DNA of 64,000 nt from Lagopus muta (Eukaryota; Chordata; Aves; Galliformes; Phasianidae). The notes below the pieces were generated by a model. It saw nothing but the letters and a program-made list of their open reading frames with translations, made no database searches and was not told the DNA's origin. Each line of letters begins with the position of its first letter. The stretch's first letter is position 1. Shown here piece after piece: positions 49,801 to 62,101 of the stretch. Both the position numbers and the translations under genes were made by a program. The stretch is taken from positions 15,971,219 through 16,035,218 of the forward strand of contig NC_064444.1 of assembly GCF_023343835.1 (NCBI RefSeq), given 5' to 3'.

Positions 49801-51205
49801 CACAACTGCCCCAAGTAGCAAGGGAACACTCAGGTACACATCCCCTTACATTTTTATTTTCATTGCAACTTTTTGACATTATCATGCCAAAGCTTTTCCT
49901 CTGCACCGTAATAAAATATTTAAGGATGGCCGGTGTTTCAAGTCAAGGAAGAGAAGTGCGTACAATAATCCTGGAGATGAACTAAATGCCTGTAACCCAC
50001 GATAGCTTTACAGCAGAAAAAGCTGCATCTGACTTGAGTTGTCTGAAAGACTAAAACAACACAACTCCAGAAGCCTAAAGACAGGCCTAAATCACACAGT
50101 TCGGACCAATGCTAAACAGAGGCAAGGTTTCCGTGTCTGTTATGGGACCCTGAACTGCCAGGCACTGACCTACAGCTCAGAGAGAAAAGAGCTGTGGTTG
50201 TACTGGCCAATTACTGAAAATATACAAGTATCCTGAGACAACTCAATTTCTCTGTCTCTTTCATGTGTGAACAGTCAAGAAAAAGTGCCATTTAATTTCC
50301 TTCACACTTTCTTTTGTTGCTCTTGATAATACTAATTTTTAAACGCTTTCTCAGCTTTGATGAGGTGCATTATATTGCATTCCAATTTTGGTAAGCGTGC
50401 CACAATCTACTGAGCTAGACATCTGTCACACAGCACTTGAAGCAGATCACAACAGGACATTCCTTCCCAATGAAATGCAGTCTTATGCCTCACACCCCAA
50501 AAGGCAGAGTGTGACGGCAGCTGGGTAGCACCCAGAGCTGCTCAGCACGCAGAGCTGCTCCACAGGCTTTGCCACAGCTGCCACTCACACTGACCCAACA
50601 CCAGGTGACATCCCCATGGCCTGAACTCACCAGGGTTTACATTTCTGCTGAACTGTTTGGGTCAAATAAACACAGTTCCTCCATTCTCATTGCGTATGTG
50701 AGCAACCATATAACCTAGATATAACTGTGAGGAAATATTCACACATTCCTAATAGATATGGCTGCTTGTCAAATTAGTATTTTTTCACCTTTTGTTTTGA
50801 ATACAGATTTGCCTTTTAAAAAATAAATTTACAAGACTTGTCACTGCACATCATGGCTACAAACTCACCTAACGTCAAATCAATAGTAAGGTACTCTGTA
50901 ATGTGCAGGTCAGTGTGGCCTCACACAGAAAAAAGACTAACAAAAAATGGTAAGGCACAATACACACCACAGAAGTCTCACAGTGTAATAGCCAGAACAA
51001 CAACTGTCATTCACTTCAGCAACAGCAATATAAGATGATAAAGAAAATCACAATGGGCTTGTATCAAATGCATTAATGGCCTAAGTGCTTAACTTCCCAA
51101 ACTGTACTGACACTCATCTATAGCCCAAAAAGCTACAGAATTGCTTAAAACAAATACAAAAGTATTGAAGAAGAGCTGAGATTTGTTTTCTTTCTTTTTT
51201 TTCTT
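46861..51205. other. Long non-coding stretch, nothing specific recognised apart from a palindrome
   Basis: AT-rich DNA with chance-like frames. An A12-like run lies at 47967-47979. G+C rises locally at 50510-50640 without a recognisable element. Confidence 0.5.
48780..48797. repeat. Perfect 18-bp palindrome ACAGGGAAGCTTCCCTGT
   Basis: The sequence equals its own reverse complement over 18 bp with no spacer. It contains divergent GGAA/TTCC half-sites (ETS-like cores). It is isolated: the flanks do not extend the symmetry. Confidence 0.85.
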
Positions 51206-51221
51206 CCCCCCCCCCCCCCCC
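51206..51221. repeat. C16 homopolymer
   Basis: Sixteen C after a T-rich tract (51186-51205), about 30 bp before the CR1 copy at 51.25 kb. Sequencing of such runs is error-prone and the length may be inexact. Confidence 0.8.
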
Positions 51222-51249
51222 GGTGAAAGATGAGTTACAGCATTATTAA

Positions 51250-51613
51250 ATTGTCTTGTTTAGCTTGGAGAAGGCTCTAGGGAGACCTCATTATGGTTTT
51301 TCCAATACTTGAATGGAGGGGGAACGGCTGTTTATGAGGGTGGATGGTGATAGGACAAGGGGGAATGGTTTTAAACTGAGACAGGGGAGGTTTAGGTTGG
51401 ATATTAGGAGGAAGTTTTTCACCCAGAGGTGGTGAGGCACTGGCACAGGTTGCCCAAGGAGGCTGTGGATGCCCCATCCCTGGAGGCATTCAAGGCCAGG
51501 CTGGATGTGGCTCTGGGCAGCCTGGGCTGCTGGTTGGTGACCTGCACACAGCAGGGGGTTGGAACCAGATGAGCATTGTGGGCCTTTTCAACCCAGGCTG
51601 TTCTATGATTCTC
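51250..51613 (+). mobile_element. CR1 LINE 3' portion, plus strand
   Basis: This begins with the FSLEKA-type block of ORF2 (about 51258-51300: TTTAGCTTGGAGAAGGCTC), continues with the [20 protein letters not shown] block in one frame (about 51350-51410), and ends with the CR1 3' UTR (GGTTGGAACCAGATGAGCAT, then TTTTCAACCCAGGCTGTTCT) and a short terminal repeat at 51600-51613. Frames are broken near 51310 and 51430. It is 5'-truncated. Confidence 0.92.
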
Positions 51614-53070
51614 ATGTGGTTCCACTGGATTTCTGATGAACACTTACAGGAAATTAATGCAGGGTTTTGATATATTTATGCTTCTGAGCACAACCACTGT
51701 GTTCAAAGAATTGCATCATAACCTATTTCTAGCATGCAAGAGTACTGGTGTATGCTAGAGAATGTATGCTTTGCTAATTGAAATCAAATGTCCACACAAC
51801 AAAGCAACAAATAACAGATAGTAGGAAAGGTAATCATCAGCAGTTAGTGAATTTGACATTAAGGTATAATTCCTCTCTCTATGCTGGAATGTATCAGATT
51901 TGTTAGGTGTAAGACACAGGTGACCACACGCACATAGTTCCTATTCAGACCTGAGTGATCGCATAGCGCCAAATAAATCAAGTAAAAACAACAATGAAAC
52001 CTATCTATTGATTGACTCCATTGCTATAATGCTGGATCACTTACTGCCTTGAAAGAACCCCCCCCTCCCCCCTACAAAAATTTCTTCAGGCTCAGTAAAC
52101 TCGGTTCGCAGCTATCAGCTTTCATTGCTCGGAAAACTCCAATTGCCAAATTCTCTCCCTCTCCATCAACCTACTTTCATAACTTCTAATTTAAGGGAAA
52201 GCCATTTTAAATGGTAGATGAGCTGTGCATCACCTTCCAGTGCACCTAATGCATTTTGCATCCACTATAAAGCCACACACAAAATACTCTTCAATTCATT
52301 CAGTTAAACGAGGCAATGTTCTATCCTCACATAGAAGTCTGCTCCCCAAATTGAGCAAGATTATCACTTATACACTGTAAGCAGCAAGGGTAGAAGTAAC
52401 ACAACTTCCAAGAAAGTTCCCAAGGCCAGAAGTACTCAAAGAACTTTGTTTTACAAACAAAGCCAACACCAAAACATTTTTTTCAGCTCTATAAGGTAGA
52501 TGTACATTTACCGACAGTGGAGTAGGTGAAGCCACCTTCATGCATGTCTCCCATTACAAGGTTATAAAAAAAAAGAAGAAAAAAAAAAAACAACACGTGA
52601 AAATACAGTCAGAAATTCTCTCAGCTTTGCTCACCCAGCAACATCCGTTTCACTTTGAGAATTTATGCACTTCATACCATTAAGAAACCCACATTAAATT
52701 TATGCTTCTCAAAATCCTGAAGTAATTTATTACAGATTTCTCTCAACAGAAATGCAATCCCAGAAAGCAAAGCAGGTTCCTAAAGACCCAATGGGCTGAA
52801 GGCAAAGGATAAACTAAGGCTGGTAACAGTAAGGAAAAACGTTAATCACACTTCAGTGGCACTTATGTTGCCCACGTAACCAACCTAATTAAAGGTAACC
52901 CAAATGAACTCATGAAAAGGCAACAGGACCAGTCTCAGATGTGTGCAATAAGAAGGTGTTACAAAAAAGGATGTTCACCTGTAGCTGAAGATCTAGGCTC
53001 ACAGGAAGACTCCACAAAGAAGGAATCTCCAGCAGGAGATCCTTCCCCAGTGGCAGTCAGCCATTAAATG

Positions 53071-53092
53071 AGGTCTAAGAGAGGTCTAAGAG
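53071..53092. repeat. 11-bp tandem duplication AGGTCTAAGAG
   Basis: Two perfect adjacent copies, in a locally G+C-richer stretch (53040-53200) that I cannot assign to a repeat family. Confidence 0.75.
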
Positions 53093-54243
53093 CCAGGCTC
53101 CACCCCTTCAAGTCACACAGCTGAATTGCCTTCACCTGTGCTCCCAGGGCTGACTGGGTCCTTTCCCCAGGTGCTCCATCAGTGGTTCAGGCCGTGACTC
53201 AACAGTTCCTATACAACTCCATTGAAGAAACGAATGATAATTGCTATTCAAAACACATGGGTTTAGAATCAGCTGCTTTGACTAAAGTCTGAACTTAGCA
53301 CTAAGACTGATTACACCAATCCTTGATGGAAGATACAATTTTTAAATAGTAAAAAAAACCCAACACTTGAGACATAATATTTTGTTGGGAAACATTCCAT
53401 TCCACACATTTGTTTTCTTTTCAGATACTGAGAAGCCCAGCTAGTGTCTGCAGAACCTCCAGGGTCTCCTGGCAGAAGTGCAGTCTGTGATAATCATCAG
53501 CCCACACTCAACTGTATTTACAAAAAGAAAAAAGAAAGATTGCAAGATTTCAATTTTCAAGATTACCATATCAGAATTTTTTCTTATTTCCTGAGGTTTG
53601 TTTCAGGTCGCCCAATGATCTGCTACCTGCCTCTTGTCTCACAGTTTTGTGTGAGACCTGCTAGGTAAAAGAAAGATGCAAGATACCTACAAACCCAGCA
53701 ACCCACAAACAAGTGCTTCTTTTTGAAAGAGTGACAATTGCTACCAGTTCCCTAAAGTCACTAACATGGCTTAAGAGTCAATAGCCCTAAATTAGTTACT
53801 GTATGCATTACTTTATGTCCTTTATCCATAAGATGTATTCCATCTCGTTTAAAGAAATATACATTTATTTCATTTCTGTATCTGTGGCACTTGTTTGAAA
53901 CTGGAATTTTAACTGGTATAAACTAGGCACTGCCATTAATGAAGGCATGCTAGATGGCTTCAATTTCATAATGGTTTTAATTAAACAATCCCAAATATAA
54001 AGAAAGCACTTTGCCAAAAGATTTTCTAACTGAAGAATTAGTTTCTATTTAAAACCAGAGATGAAGATTACTTCTGGTTAAAATGAAAGTTTACTTTAGA
54101 GATGTACAGAAGTTTTTTGTTCCCTAATGGGAGAAACTTAGAGGAAAACCACTCTGAAAAGTTCTACATTAATCATGTCTTTGAAATACATAGGAAAAGT
54201 CACACTAAAAATAGCTATTATTCAGTTAAACTCCATAGCAGGC

Positions 54244-54259
54244 TTTTTTTTTTTTTTTT
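54244..54259. repeat. T16 homopolymer
   Basis: Sixteen T on the plus strand. It may be the remnant of a poly(A) tail of a minus-strand insertion, but the sequence to its right resembles no known element. Confidence 0.75.
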
Positions 54260-55624
54260 CCAACAAAGGCTCCAAGGCACCACTACAGCATTCATAAGAA
54301 CGAGCTCTACCCAAGAGAAAGCAATCTTTCTGGAGCAAAGGAAAAGAAATCTTAGCTCTGCTAAGCTTATTACTTATCTGCTAAAACTACCCCTTAGATT
54401 TTCGGCTGCTTCAAATGTAGGTAGCTCAAGTCATTTCAATCTCCTTTCGCTTTAACGGAGCTCATTTTGAGCTATGTCAAATGAGGCCATCGCTGTATAT
54501 GTCCTTACTCATGAAGACATAGTGCGACAGATCATTTAGGGAACGATGCTCTTGTCTCATCAGTTTTGAGTCAGCACTGCACCGCTGCAAGTCAGAACCT
54601 ATCAGCTGCCGTAGGGATGCTCAGGATCTGAAATCATTTGTGCAGTTCAGTTCTTGGTCGTGTTTGGTTTATGAGCTGTCTTAGGCTTTCTATGATAGAC
54701 GTGACTCCAAAAGTGTTTGGGCTGCTTTATCAAACAGCTCTGCTGTCCTTTCTGTGGAAAACAGATCTAATGTTTCCTTAAGATACTTGAATAATATCTA
54801 AAACATCTAGATGGACTTAACAACTATTTGAAAACTATAGTAATAAAGCTATCAGAGAAGGCATTTTGTTACATTTTGATGAATAAGAGTCATCCAAGGC
54901 TCAGCAATAAATTCTGCCTACAATTACCCTGATGTAAATGAAGGAGTGAGGATGATTGTATGATATGACTAAAAGCTAGCCTTGATCTCAGCAGATGTAA
55001 CTGAGAATGTAATTTAGCCTAAAGCTACAAAATGTCCAAGTTAAAAAAAATAACTTTAGCCTCAGAAGCAGTCTGCACTGCACAGACAAATGCAATAACA
55101 TGTAGATTTGGCAAACAGTGTACTATTAGAGAGGGAAATGTCCCAGAGCAGCCCACAACAACAAACTGTCACTGTTCAGGCTAATAAGAACAAGCACTTA
55201 GCAAAGTTGATGTGGAGTACTGGAGTGATCTTTACATGGTAGCAAGTGACTGCAGCGACAGAGGCGTTTATGAAATTTGGAACAGCACACAGAACAAGGG
55301 GACCGCCGTCCTCCCACTGTGAGTGCCTTAGGCTGTACACAGAAGCATCAGGCTTTAATCTCCTCTGCGTTGCTCAGAACTGAGACCATCAACAGTATTA
55401 GATAAAGAGGCATTTTCATATTTACGTACGTTCTGGATGGCATAGAAATGTATGTCATTATTTGAAGCCTTAGAAATCAGATGTACTGGGGGTTTTGTGC
55501 ATGTGTCACCAAGCATTAAAGAAAAGGGTTGCACCTAGTTTACTAAAAGCTACGCGAGGCAGTTATAAAACAATTCATCATCATCTGTTTCTGGTGACTG
55601 CTTTTTTTCCTTTTGATGTTGCAG

Positions 55625-55796
55625 CCCAGACGGTACCCGACAGCTGAATACCTACTGGGATCGTTCTGCTCCTTACCAGAGCTTGTTTGCTTGCTTTACT
55701 CCTGCAGTTATTTATAAGCTGCAAGGCAAGCCTTTGTTTCATTCATTTCTTGCCCGGTTGATGCAAAATGCCCCTCTCCTTCTAATGTATTATTAG
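55625..55796 (+). other. Weak candidate terminal exon behind a good splice acceptor
   Basis: The sequence 55600-55624 is a good 3' splice site: a branch-point-like TGACTG, a run of T and C, then GCAG. One frame after it (codons from 55626) stays open for 56 codons to TAG at 55794-55796. The peptide, starting PDGTRQLNTYWDRSAPYQ, resembles no family I know. A poly(A)-type AATAAA occurs about 440 nt later (56239). A frame of this length is not rare by chance, and no donor exon upstream is identified. Confidence 0.12.
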
Positions 55797-57297
55797 ATCT
55801 AACCTCTCATGCCTGCTTCCAATTTACTGACTGATAGAACAGAAAATGATCTCAATCTGAAAAGATGAGAGTGGTGGATTTCTGCTAAGTTTGAGAAACT
55901 GAATCTCCCTCCAAAGCAATGTCACTCCCAATGAATTCACCAGGATATATGCAAAAATGTTCCTAAGCTCATGCCAAGAGACATTTCCAGTTTCCCAATC
56001 CTTGTATTCACACCCCTTCTTGGGCCTAAAGTTAAGTTTAGTGGGTGCCTTTAGCTTAACAATATAAGAAAGGCTATGATAGTTCAAAGAAAAAAAGCCC
56101 ATTTATTGTGATTCTCTCTTGTGGTCAAAAATACATGTTTAGAAAATAATAGATGACATGAGAAATGTATAGACTGATTTTTCCTTGTATAAAACGTACA
56201 AGCTTCTTAAAGTCAGAGCTTCAGGGGCTGCCTAAAGAATAAATGCCTATAGAATGCATTTAGACTACTTTGATAGCAACTGATTGATCTGTTTTATATG
56301 AATTCAATAAGTTCAGTACTGGAGTTATGATCATATCTGGCATTATTCATCTTGGCTTTATGTATACTAATTAACATAAACATTCCTTACCTTATCTGTG
56401 GGCTGTGAACACCAACCACAGAGGTTGTATTTCACTGCTCAGCGCAATTGAATGATATACATTTAGCCAGCTCACCTTGACAGCCTGATTTAACCATAAT
56501 CTTGCTCATAAGGGCTAGTGTATAAGAACTGTAGTATGAGAGCTTTCATCATCACATACACTCCTAATGAGTGACTCTAGCACCTGACAAAACAGCCTAC
56601 TTGGTAGTCCTCTACAGGCATCACTTTTGCATTTTTTTCCCATAGTTCAGTGAAGCATTATTTGCATACTCACCACAATACAATCAAAGGAAACAGAATT
56701 TTCAATGCAGTATTTGGGTCACAAGAGAGCTTGCAAAGCTGAGGGGCTGTACTAAGCCACTAGCTACTCTCTAAATGTGTTCCCTTTGCCATGCACAGCC
56801 TACATACGAGACTGTCGTAAGTACTTTTGCTGCCAGTGTAAGTGGAGTACAGGTCTTGTTTGTTTTGGACTCAATGGGAGTTTTTAACAAGGAGAAAAAG
56901 TTGCAATTTCCTTCTTTTACCCCACTCAGTTGTGTCACCATCTAATGTACGTTTGTTTACCCAGTCTGATAGCACTACCATGGTTCCTTTCTCCTGACAC
57001 TTCAGCAAAGAACCTTTTCAGAAGAAAACCAGACTCAGATACCTCCTAAGAGTGAAAGCATTCATGTTTTTCCCTTAGAGTTCCAGCTGATATGCGGTAC
57101 ACAAGAGTTGGCAGAAGAGGTGGTGGATGCCTGAAAGTGACCCGGATTGGGCTGTAACAAACTGTGCGAGATGGTAGCATCTGTCACTTCAGACATTTGT
57201 GACTCCTTGGTTAATTGCTGTCTGCAGAGTAACAACTGAGTTGCACTGCTCAATATAGAGGACACAAAGTAGATCACAACGCCAAATCTTTAGAATG
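55797..57297. other. Non-coding stretch, nothing specific recognised
   Basis: AT-rich unique DNA with short chance frames (one of 92 codons on the minus strand at 55824-56102). No repeat family recognised. Confidence 0.5.
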
Positions 57298-57349
57298 TCT
57301 TTTTCTTTTCTTTTTTTTTTTCTTTTTTTTTTCTTTTTTTTTTTTTTTT
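57298..57349. repeat. 52-nt pure pyrimidine tract
   Basis: Only T with scattered C on the plus strand from 57298 to 57349, followed by AATAAA. Long homopurine-homopyrimidine mirror-like tracts can form triplex (H-) DNA. Alternatively it is the decayed poly(A) tail of a minus-strand insertion. Confidence 0.8.
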
Positions 57350-57629
57350 AATAAATGATCCTTGAATAAATAAATACAAAATTCAAAATATATATTAACA
57401 GTAACTTCAGCAAATTCTGGTAAGAGAATGAAGAAATTCGCTTTTACCATTTTTACTTGCCAACTAACTTCACCCATGTGTTGGAAGTATTTAGATGAAT
57501 TTAACATTCTTGAATTATTTGGGCTCCATATTCTTATAAATATTTATACTCAGTATGAGTCCAAGACAGCGTCTCCATCTAAAAATAGTGCTCTGATTTG
57601 TGGTTTTGCAAACATGAGATGAGAAGTCA
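57350..57629. other. Short AT-rich non-coding gap
   Basis: No feature recognised between the pyrimidine tract and the hairpin. Confidence 0.4.
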
Positions 57630-57675
57630 GAGCATTACAAACTACATACAGTAAGTGTATGTAGTTGTTATGCTC
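57630..57675. repeat. 46-nt imperfect hairpin (inverted repeat)
   Basis: The left arm 57630-57649 pairs with the right arm 57657-57675. Ten outermost-to-inner positions give GAGCAT, one mismatch, then ACAA; a one-base bulge (57641) is followed by CTACATAC. In all 18 base pairs close a 7-nt loop (AGTAAGT, 57650-57656). The inner ten bases AACTACATAC and GTATGTAGTT are perfect complements. The stem is shorter than a typical pre-miRNA hairpin. It could be a structured RNA remnant, a short inverted-repeat element, or a template-switch product. Confidence 0.6.
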
Positions 57676-60600
57676 ATTAAAAAACTTTAAGTGGAAAACT
57701 TTTCATTACCCTGGGATACAAGAGAAGCAGGACAGACACCCCCCTGGATACTAGTAGCAAGCAATCTTTGCCAAGATCATGTAATCCCTGTTTGCTTGGA
57801 CTGTCAGGGACCTGCTTCAAGCCCTGAAGCTAGAGCCTGGCTACACAAAGCTGGGGCAGATGCAATGCCATTTCCTGACTAAATCCCTGTAAAATTATTC
57901 AGTGGGTTTGAGGAAAGCTGATGGGGGAGTTTTGGTCTGAACTTGTAAGAGTTAGAGTTTGAAAAATGCTATGGAAAAAGCTCTAAGCAGGACATTCTGA
58001 GTCCCATTCTTTCAAGTCTTCATTATTTGCAAAGCAATTTGCTTGGCTGTAGATGGAGGATTAGTGTCTGAGCTTTCAGTGTCGCCGCTCCAGATATTCT
58101 ATCTACAAGAGCTTCTAGAAGCAGAAGTATAAACAAAAACTTCATCGTTTGATAACTGCTATCTGTCTGATATTCTACAACTGTCTTCATTAGAACAGAC
58201 ATTTTGTTTTCATTCTACTGATGCCTGGTTTAGTTTTAAAGCACATCATTTCAATATACATCTCCTCTCCCATGCATCTAGACTTTCTCTTTTGCTCCTC
58301 CAAACACCTTCATGATCACCCAGTGATCCCAGTATGATTCTGCTCTACAGAACAAGGGGCACCATGAGCCTTTATATTTCTCTAAAGCGTAGCAGGAAGA
58401 ACTCCTGCAGTAGTGTTTACTCAGCTGTGAAACAGGCTTCCAAAGGAAGTAGCAGAATTGCTAACACCTGAGTCACTTTTATCACAGGGTGATTCAAAGT
58501 ATTGCAGAATGCATGTTCTCTACTAGCAGGGGCAGAGCTGATCTTGTACAGTCAAAAACACTTTGTGAAACCTGTAACCCCACGCTCACTTACCTGGAGA
58601 ATGCAAAATAAGGTACAAATCAATTAAAAAAAAGGTTGTGCATCAATTTTTCTTAGTGGGTAACAAATATTTTGTCAAGCTTTTGAGTCTTGCTCTTTTC
58701 CAACTTGCATTGCATGGAAATGCATTCAGTTTAATGTTTTCTCTCTTGATAGGTGACTGTGCATAGCTAGCAGAAAGTGACACTCTGTAGAACACATACT
58801 TACAGAATGTCTTAGAATAATGAAGTGATTGGAATTTAACACTAAATTTAATCCCCCAACTTACACTCCCTTTAAGTGCTTAGTTAAAAGCTTATTACTC
58901 ATGGTAAACTATTCTCTCCCATTTCTCATTTTCAATATCTACTCATTGCATAGGCACAGGCATGCATCTAGAGCAAACTTGACATCTACAATGAAAGTAC
59001 TCATAGTCCTAGTGCACATGTTAACTATAGTGCTTCTGCTGTATCAAAAGTATAAGTATAAAAGTATTCTTTGGCCTGGAGCAGAAGCAGAGAGAAAAGA
59101 TGGCAAATAAGGAACCAGATGGCTCCGTAAGGCCCCTTGGCAATACATTTCCCAAGGTCTCACTCTTTGCTGCACATGCGTGACAGAGCAGTGTGCATTT
59201 ACTGACTGGTCAACCCATAGAATATGATCCGATTTGCATTACTGGATTGCATTACCATACAATATTTTAATGACCAAAATCTTTTTTTTTTTTTTTTAAA
59301 TGCATTTCATAAGTGCAAAAACTTTAGATGATGCCTGATTTTTCCAGTCTGAATCTTCAGAGTGAGAAACATCACCCACACTTGCAGAACCAATTCAGGC
59401 TCCAAATAGTTAACCTCTTCCAATAGGGGAAAAAAAAAAGAAAAAGAAAAAAAACCCACAAAAAAAGAAAAACAAAAAACAACCCTTTGGGCTTCCTCAC
59501 TACAGCAGAAACTGAAAACAGAAGTGCCAGAGTACCACAATAAAGGCTGATCTTACTGTATTTTTTAACTGACTAAAGGAGACGGGGAAAAAAAAATAAT
59601 CAAGGAACCCTGTGAAAGATAATGAAAGACAAGTACTTGAAAACTGAATTGTGATGTGGCCACCAGAAATACCACTCTCAGAAGCAAAATTACTTGAAAG
59701 TGCATCCCCAGAGAATAGACTGGCAAGCCCTGGCTCAGCGGCTCTGCTCTTTTTTTGAGCTAGATTATGCAAGAATCTTCTGCGAGAGCCAGGAAGGAGA
59801 AAAGCAGCAGTGGCTTTTGTCAAGCAGCAAGCTATCATGAAAATCTAGGAATTACCATATTAGATTAGGCTATGCCCCCTATCAAGTTCCTCTTAGCAGT
59901 CATCAACACCAGATGCTCCAGAGGAAGCCGAGACAGCTCTGGTATATCGTATTCCCCAGCAGACATTCCCCTCCTGTTTTCTGTAGTCAGCATTTGGATA
60001 AAGCACTGAAGCATCAGGGAAGGACTGCTTCCCTCAGTACTCAAAAGAGCTCAGAGGAAATGCATATAAGTTGGCCCCTGGCTGGTAGGTCTCTGGATCC
60101 TTTCAGAGTAATTCAGGGTTAGCTCTAGTCCAAAGAACGTTTCATTTGTAAATGTTTTTCATAAAGCCAGGGAAACCACCCACATTTTGCTGGGACAGTA
60201 GGGTTTGTGTTTCTGAGCTTTTGAAGGATCTCATTCCAGTGAGGTGCTTCTCTTGCAAAAAATGGGCACACACTAGCATCCTTTAAATGCTGTAACAAGC
60301 AGTAAGGGATATCTTGCATGGCAAGCTAATACATTTTTTATAAAAAGGAGCTAAGTTTTTGCTACAGAAACACACAACAGTAGCCCTAGCTCAAATGTTT
60401 ATGCAGGACGAGTACACAGCCCACTTCTTTCCCTATTACCTTTTGAGAGACAGCAAGACAGCCTCAGGCAGACCACTGTCTCCTTGGGAACGTCACTGGG
60501 GAGCTGTACCACTTCAGACTTCTTCAAAATAAGAAAACATTTCAAAACCAACCACATACTTTAATTACTGGCAATTAGAAATTCCTGTTTTGTGTGTTTA

Positions 60601-61984
60601 CAGCTCAAAAATGTTAATGTGTGCCAGTTGTGTCAAAAAGTTTGATTAAGCTTTTTAAATTGAGCTAGAAAAACTTAAAACACTCCAACAACTCTGTGAT
60701 CAGAGTATCTTGGGGGCCTTTCCAAAGTGACTTGTGGAAGTCAGAATCCCTTTAATAGTCTCTTCGCTGTTCCCAGAGGACACAGCTTGTGTTACAAAGA
60801 CACACACCCAACATATTTCACAGGAGACATTTCTGTCTGACAGCTTTACAAAGACTGGTCAAAAACTTAAGCATGCTTAAGGCACTTCTGAATGGCAAAC
60901 CGGAGTTACAACTGAGGTTTAATTGAATATACCTGGTATGTAACAAGAGACAAGCTGCGAGCAAATAAGATAAAGGTAGGCTGTAAGTGTTAGTTTCTTC
61001 TTTTACTAATCCTAGAAAATCAAAGTTTGAAAGAAACAGCATTGATAAGAAATTGATGCTACATAAGTTCATAAACAAAATACAAAGAGAACACAAGGTG
61101 CTCTTGCTGGCCTAACAGAGATGCTATTTCTATAGATAGATAAAGGTTGATGATGAATGCTTGCTAAGGAGCTCTCCATGTGTCATAAAATATGAGCAAT
61201 AAGATTAAGACAAAGAATTGAAAAGACAAATGACAAGCCTCTGTGCATCATTAATGAATGATGAGGGTAGAAAGACATAAGATAACTTTCCATGCATATA
61301 ATAATGATGTCTTTGACTGGTGGTGCTTCTCTATGCTCGCACATTTAATAAGACGTGTTAGAATTAAAAATTTAAAAATCAAGTCCATGTGCTCCATAAA
61401 ATATGAGGAAAGTAGCAACTCTACCCTAAGTTAAGATCTTTGCATTCCACATCTTATTAATGAGTGAGATGTGTTGATTTATGCAAATGCTCATAAGTGA
61501 AGCACGGCAGTATTCTATGCTGGCAACAAAACAAGTCACACAGTCAGTAACCTCACATCTCCCTGCAGGAATAATTTTGATATGCAGCCAAGAGTTGAGA
61601 GTTCACAGGAGTCTATGCATTGTCCTGTCCACCGACATTCTGCCAGCTGCTTTATACCTAAAGCTGCTGCAGACACCAGGCGAGCTACCAGGTGCCTGTT
61701 TGTTCCTGAATATCATGCGTTATAGAAAGGCCACTAAGAGTTTGTACTTTCATTGTGGCACTATCCATTGCAAAGGAACTGAACACACTTGATTTAACAA
61801 GCAAAACCAAATGGTGCAACTCTTTTAGTATCACACATGCTTCCTAGAGGACAAAGGAAAGCAATGAGTGATGGCTGACTTTTATCACAACTTTAGGAAG
61901 TGTTTTAATGCTGTGCTCTATACCAAATCAAATTACAACATAATGCTATCCAACCCAACATTTCTCAACTCGGAGTCAGCCCTG
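57676..61984. other. Long non-coding stretch with A/T tracts
   Basis: AT-rich DNA with a T16 run (59282-59297) and a long A-rich interrupted tract (59430-59480). Frames reach at most 112 codons (59500-59838, minus) and carry no recognisable motifs. Confidence 0.5.
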
Positions 61985-62005
61985 CTTTCTCCAAGCTTTC
62001 TCCAG

Positions 62006-62101
62006 GATTAATGACATATTCACTACGTTCCCACTGGCACCCTCAGACAGATACACAACGAATAGCTTTCCACCTGTCAATGCTTTGGAGACTTCTGAAA
62101 A
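62006..62101 (+). other. Weak candidate 96-nt internal exon
   Basis: The segment is preceded by a pyrimidine-rich acceptor (CTTTCTCCAAG and CTTTCTCCAGG in tandem at 61985-62006) and followed by a donor-like AAAA|GTAAGC at 62101/62102. The frame starting at 62007 is open throughout (31 codons, translation beginning INDIFTTFPLAPSDRYTTNS), and 96 nt is a multiple of three, so the exon would be phase-neutral. No homology is recognised. A different plus-strand frame (62011-62310) is also open over the same bases, which weakens the case. A random match is quite possible. Confidence 0.15.

Larger units (their letters stand above)
51614..55624. other. Long non-coding stretch with simple repeats
   Basis: AT-rich DNA. 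It holds an A-rich tract at 52567-52590, a perfect 11-bp tandem duplication (AGGTCTAAGAG, 53071-53081 and 53082-53092), and a T16 run at 54244-54259 (a possible decayed poly(A) tail on the minus strand). The part 54460-54680 has somewhat more CpG than its surroundings. No gene is supported. Confidence 0.5.

Noticed and set aside
59872..59890. Possible reverse-orientation CTCF site around TGCCCCCTATCA
   Set aside because: Only half of the core fits; the other half does not match.
60700..60760. Sequence resembling a CR1 3' end (CTTGGGGGCCTTTCCAAAG)
   Set aside because: Only a short match, with no terminal repeat and no flanking CR1 blocks.
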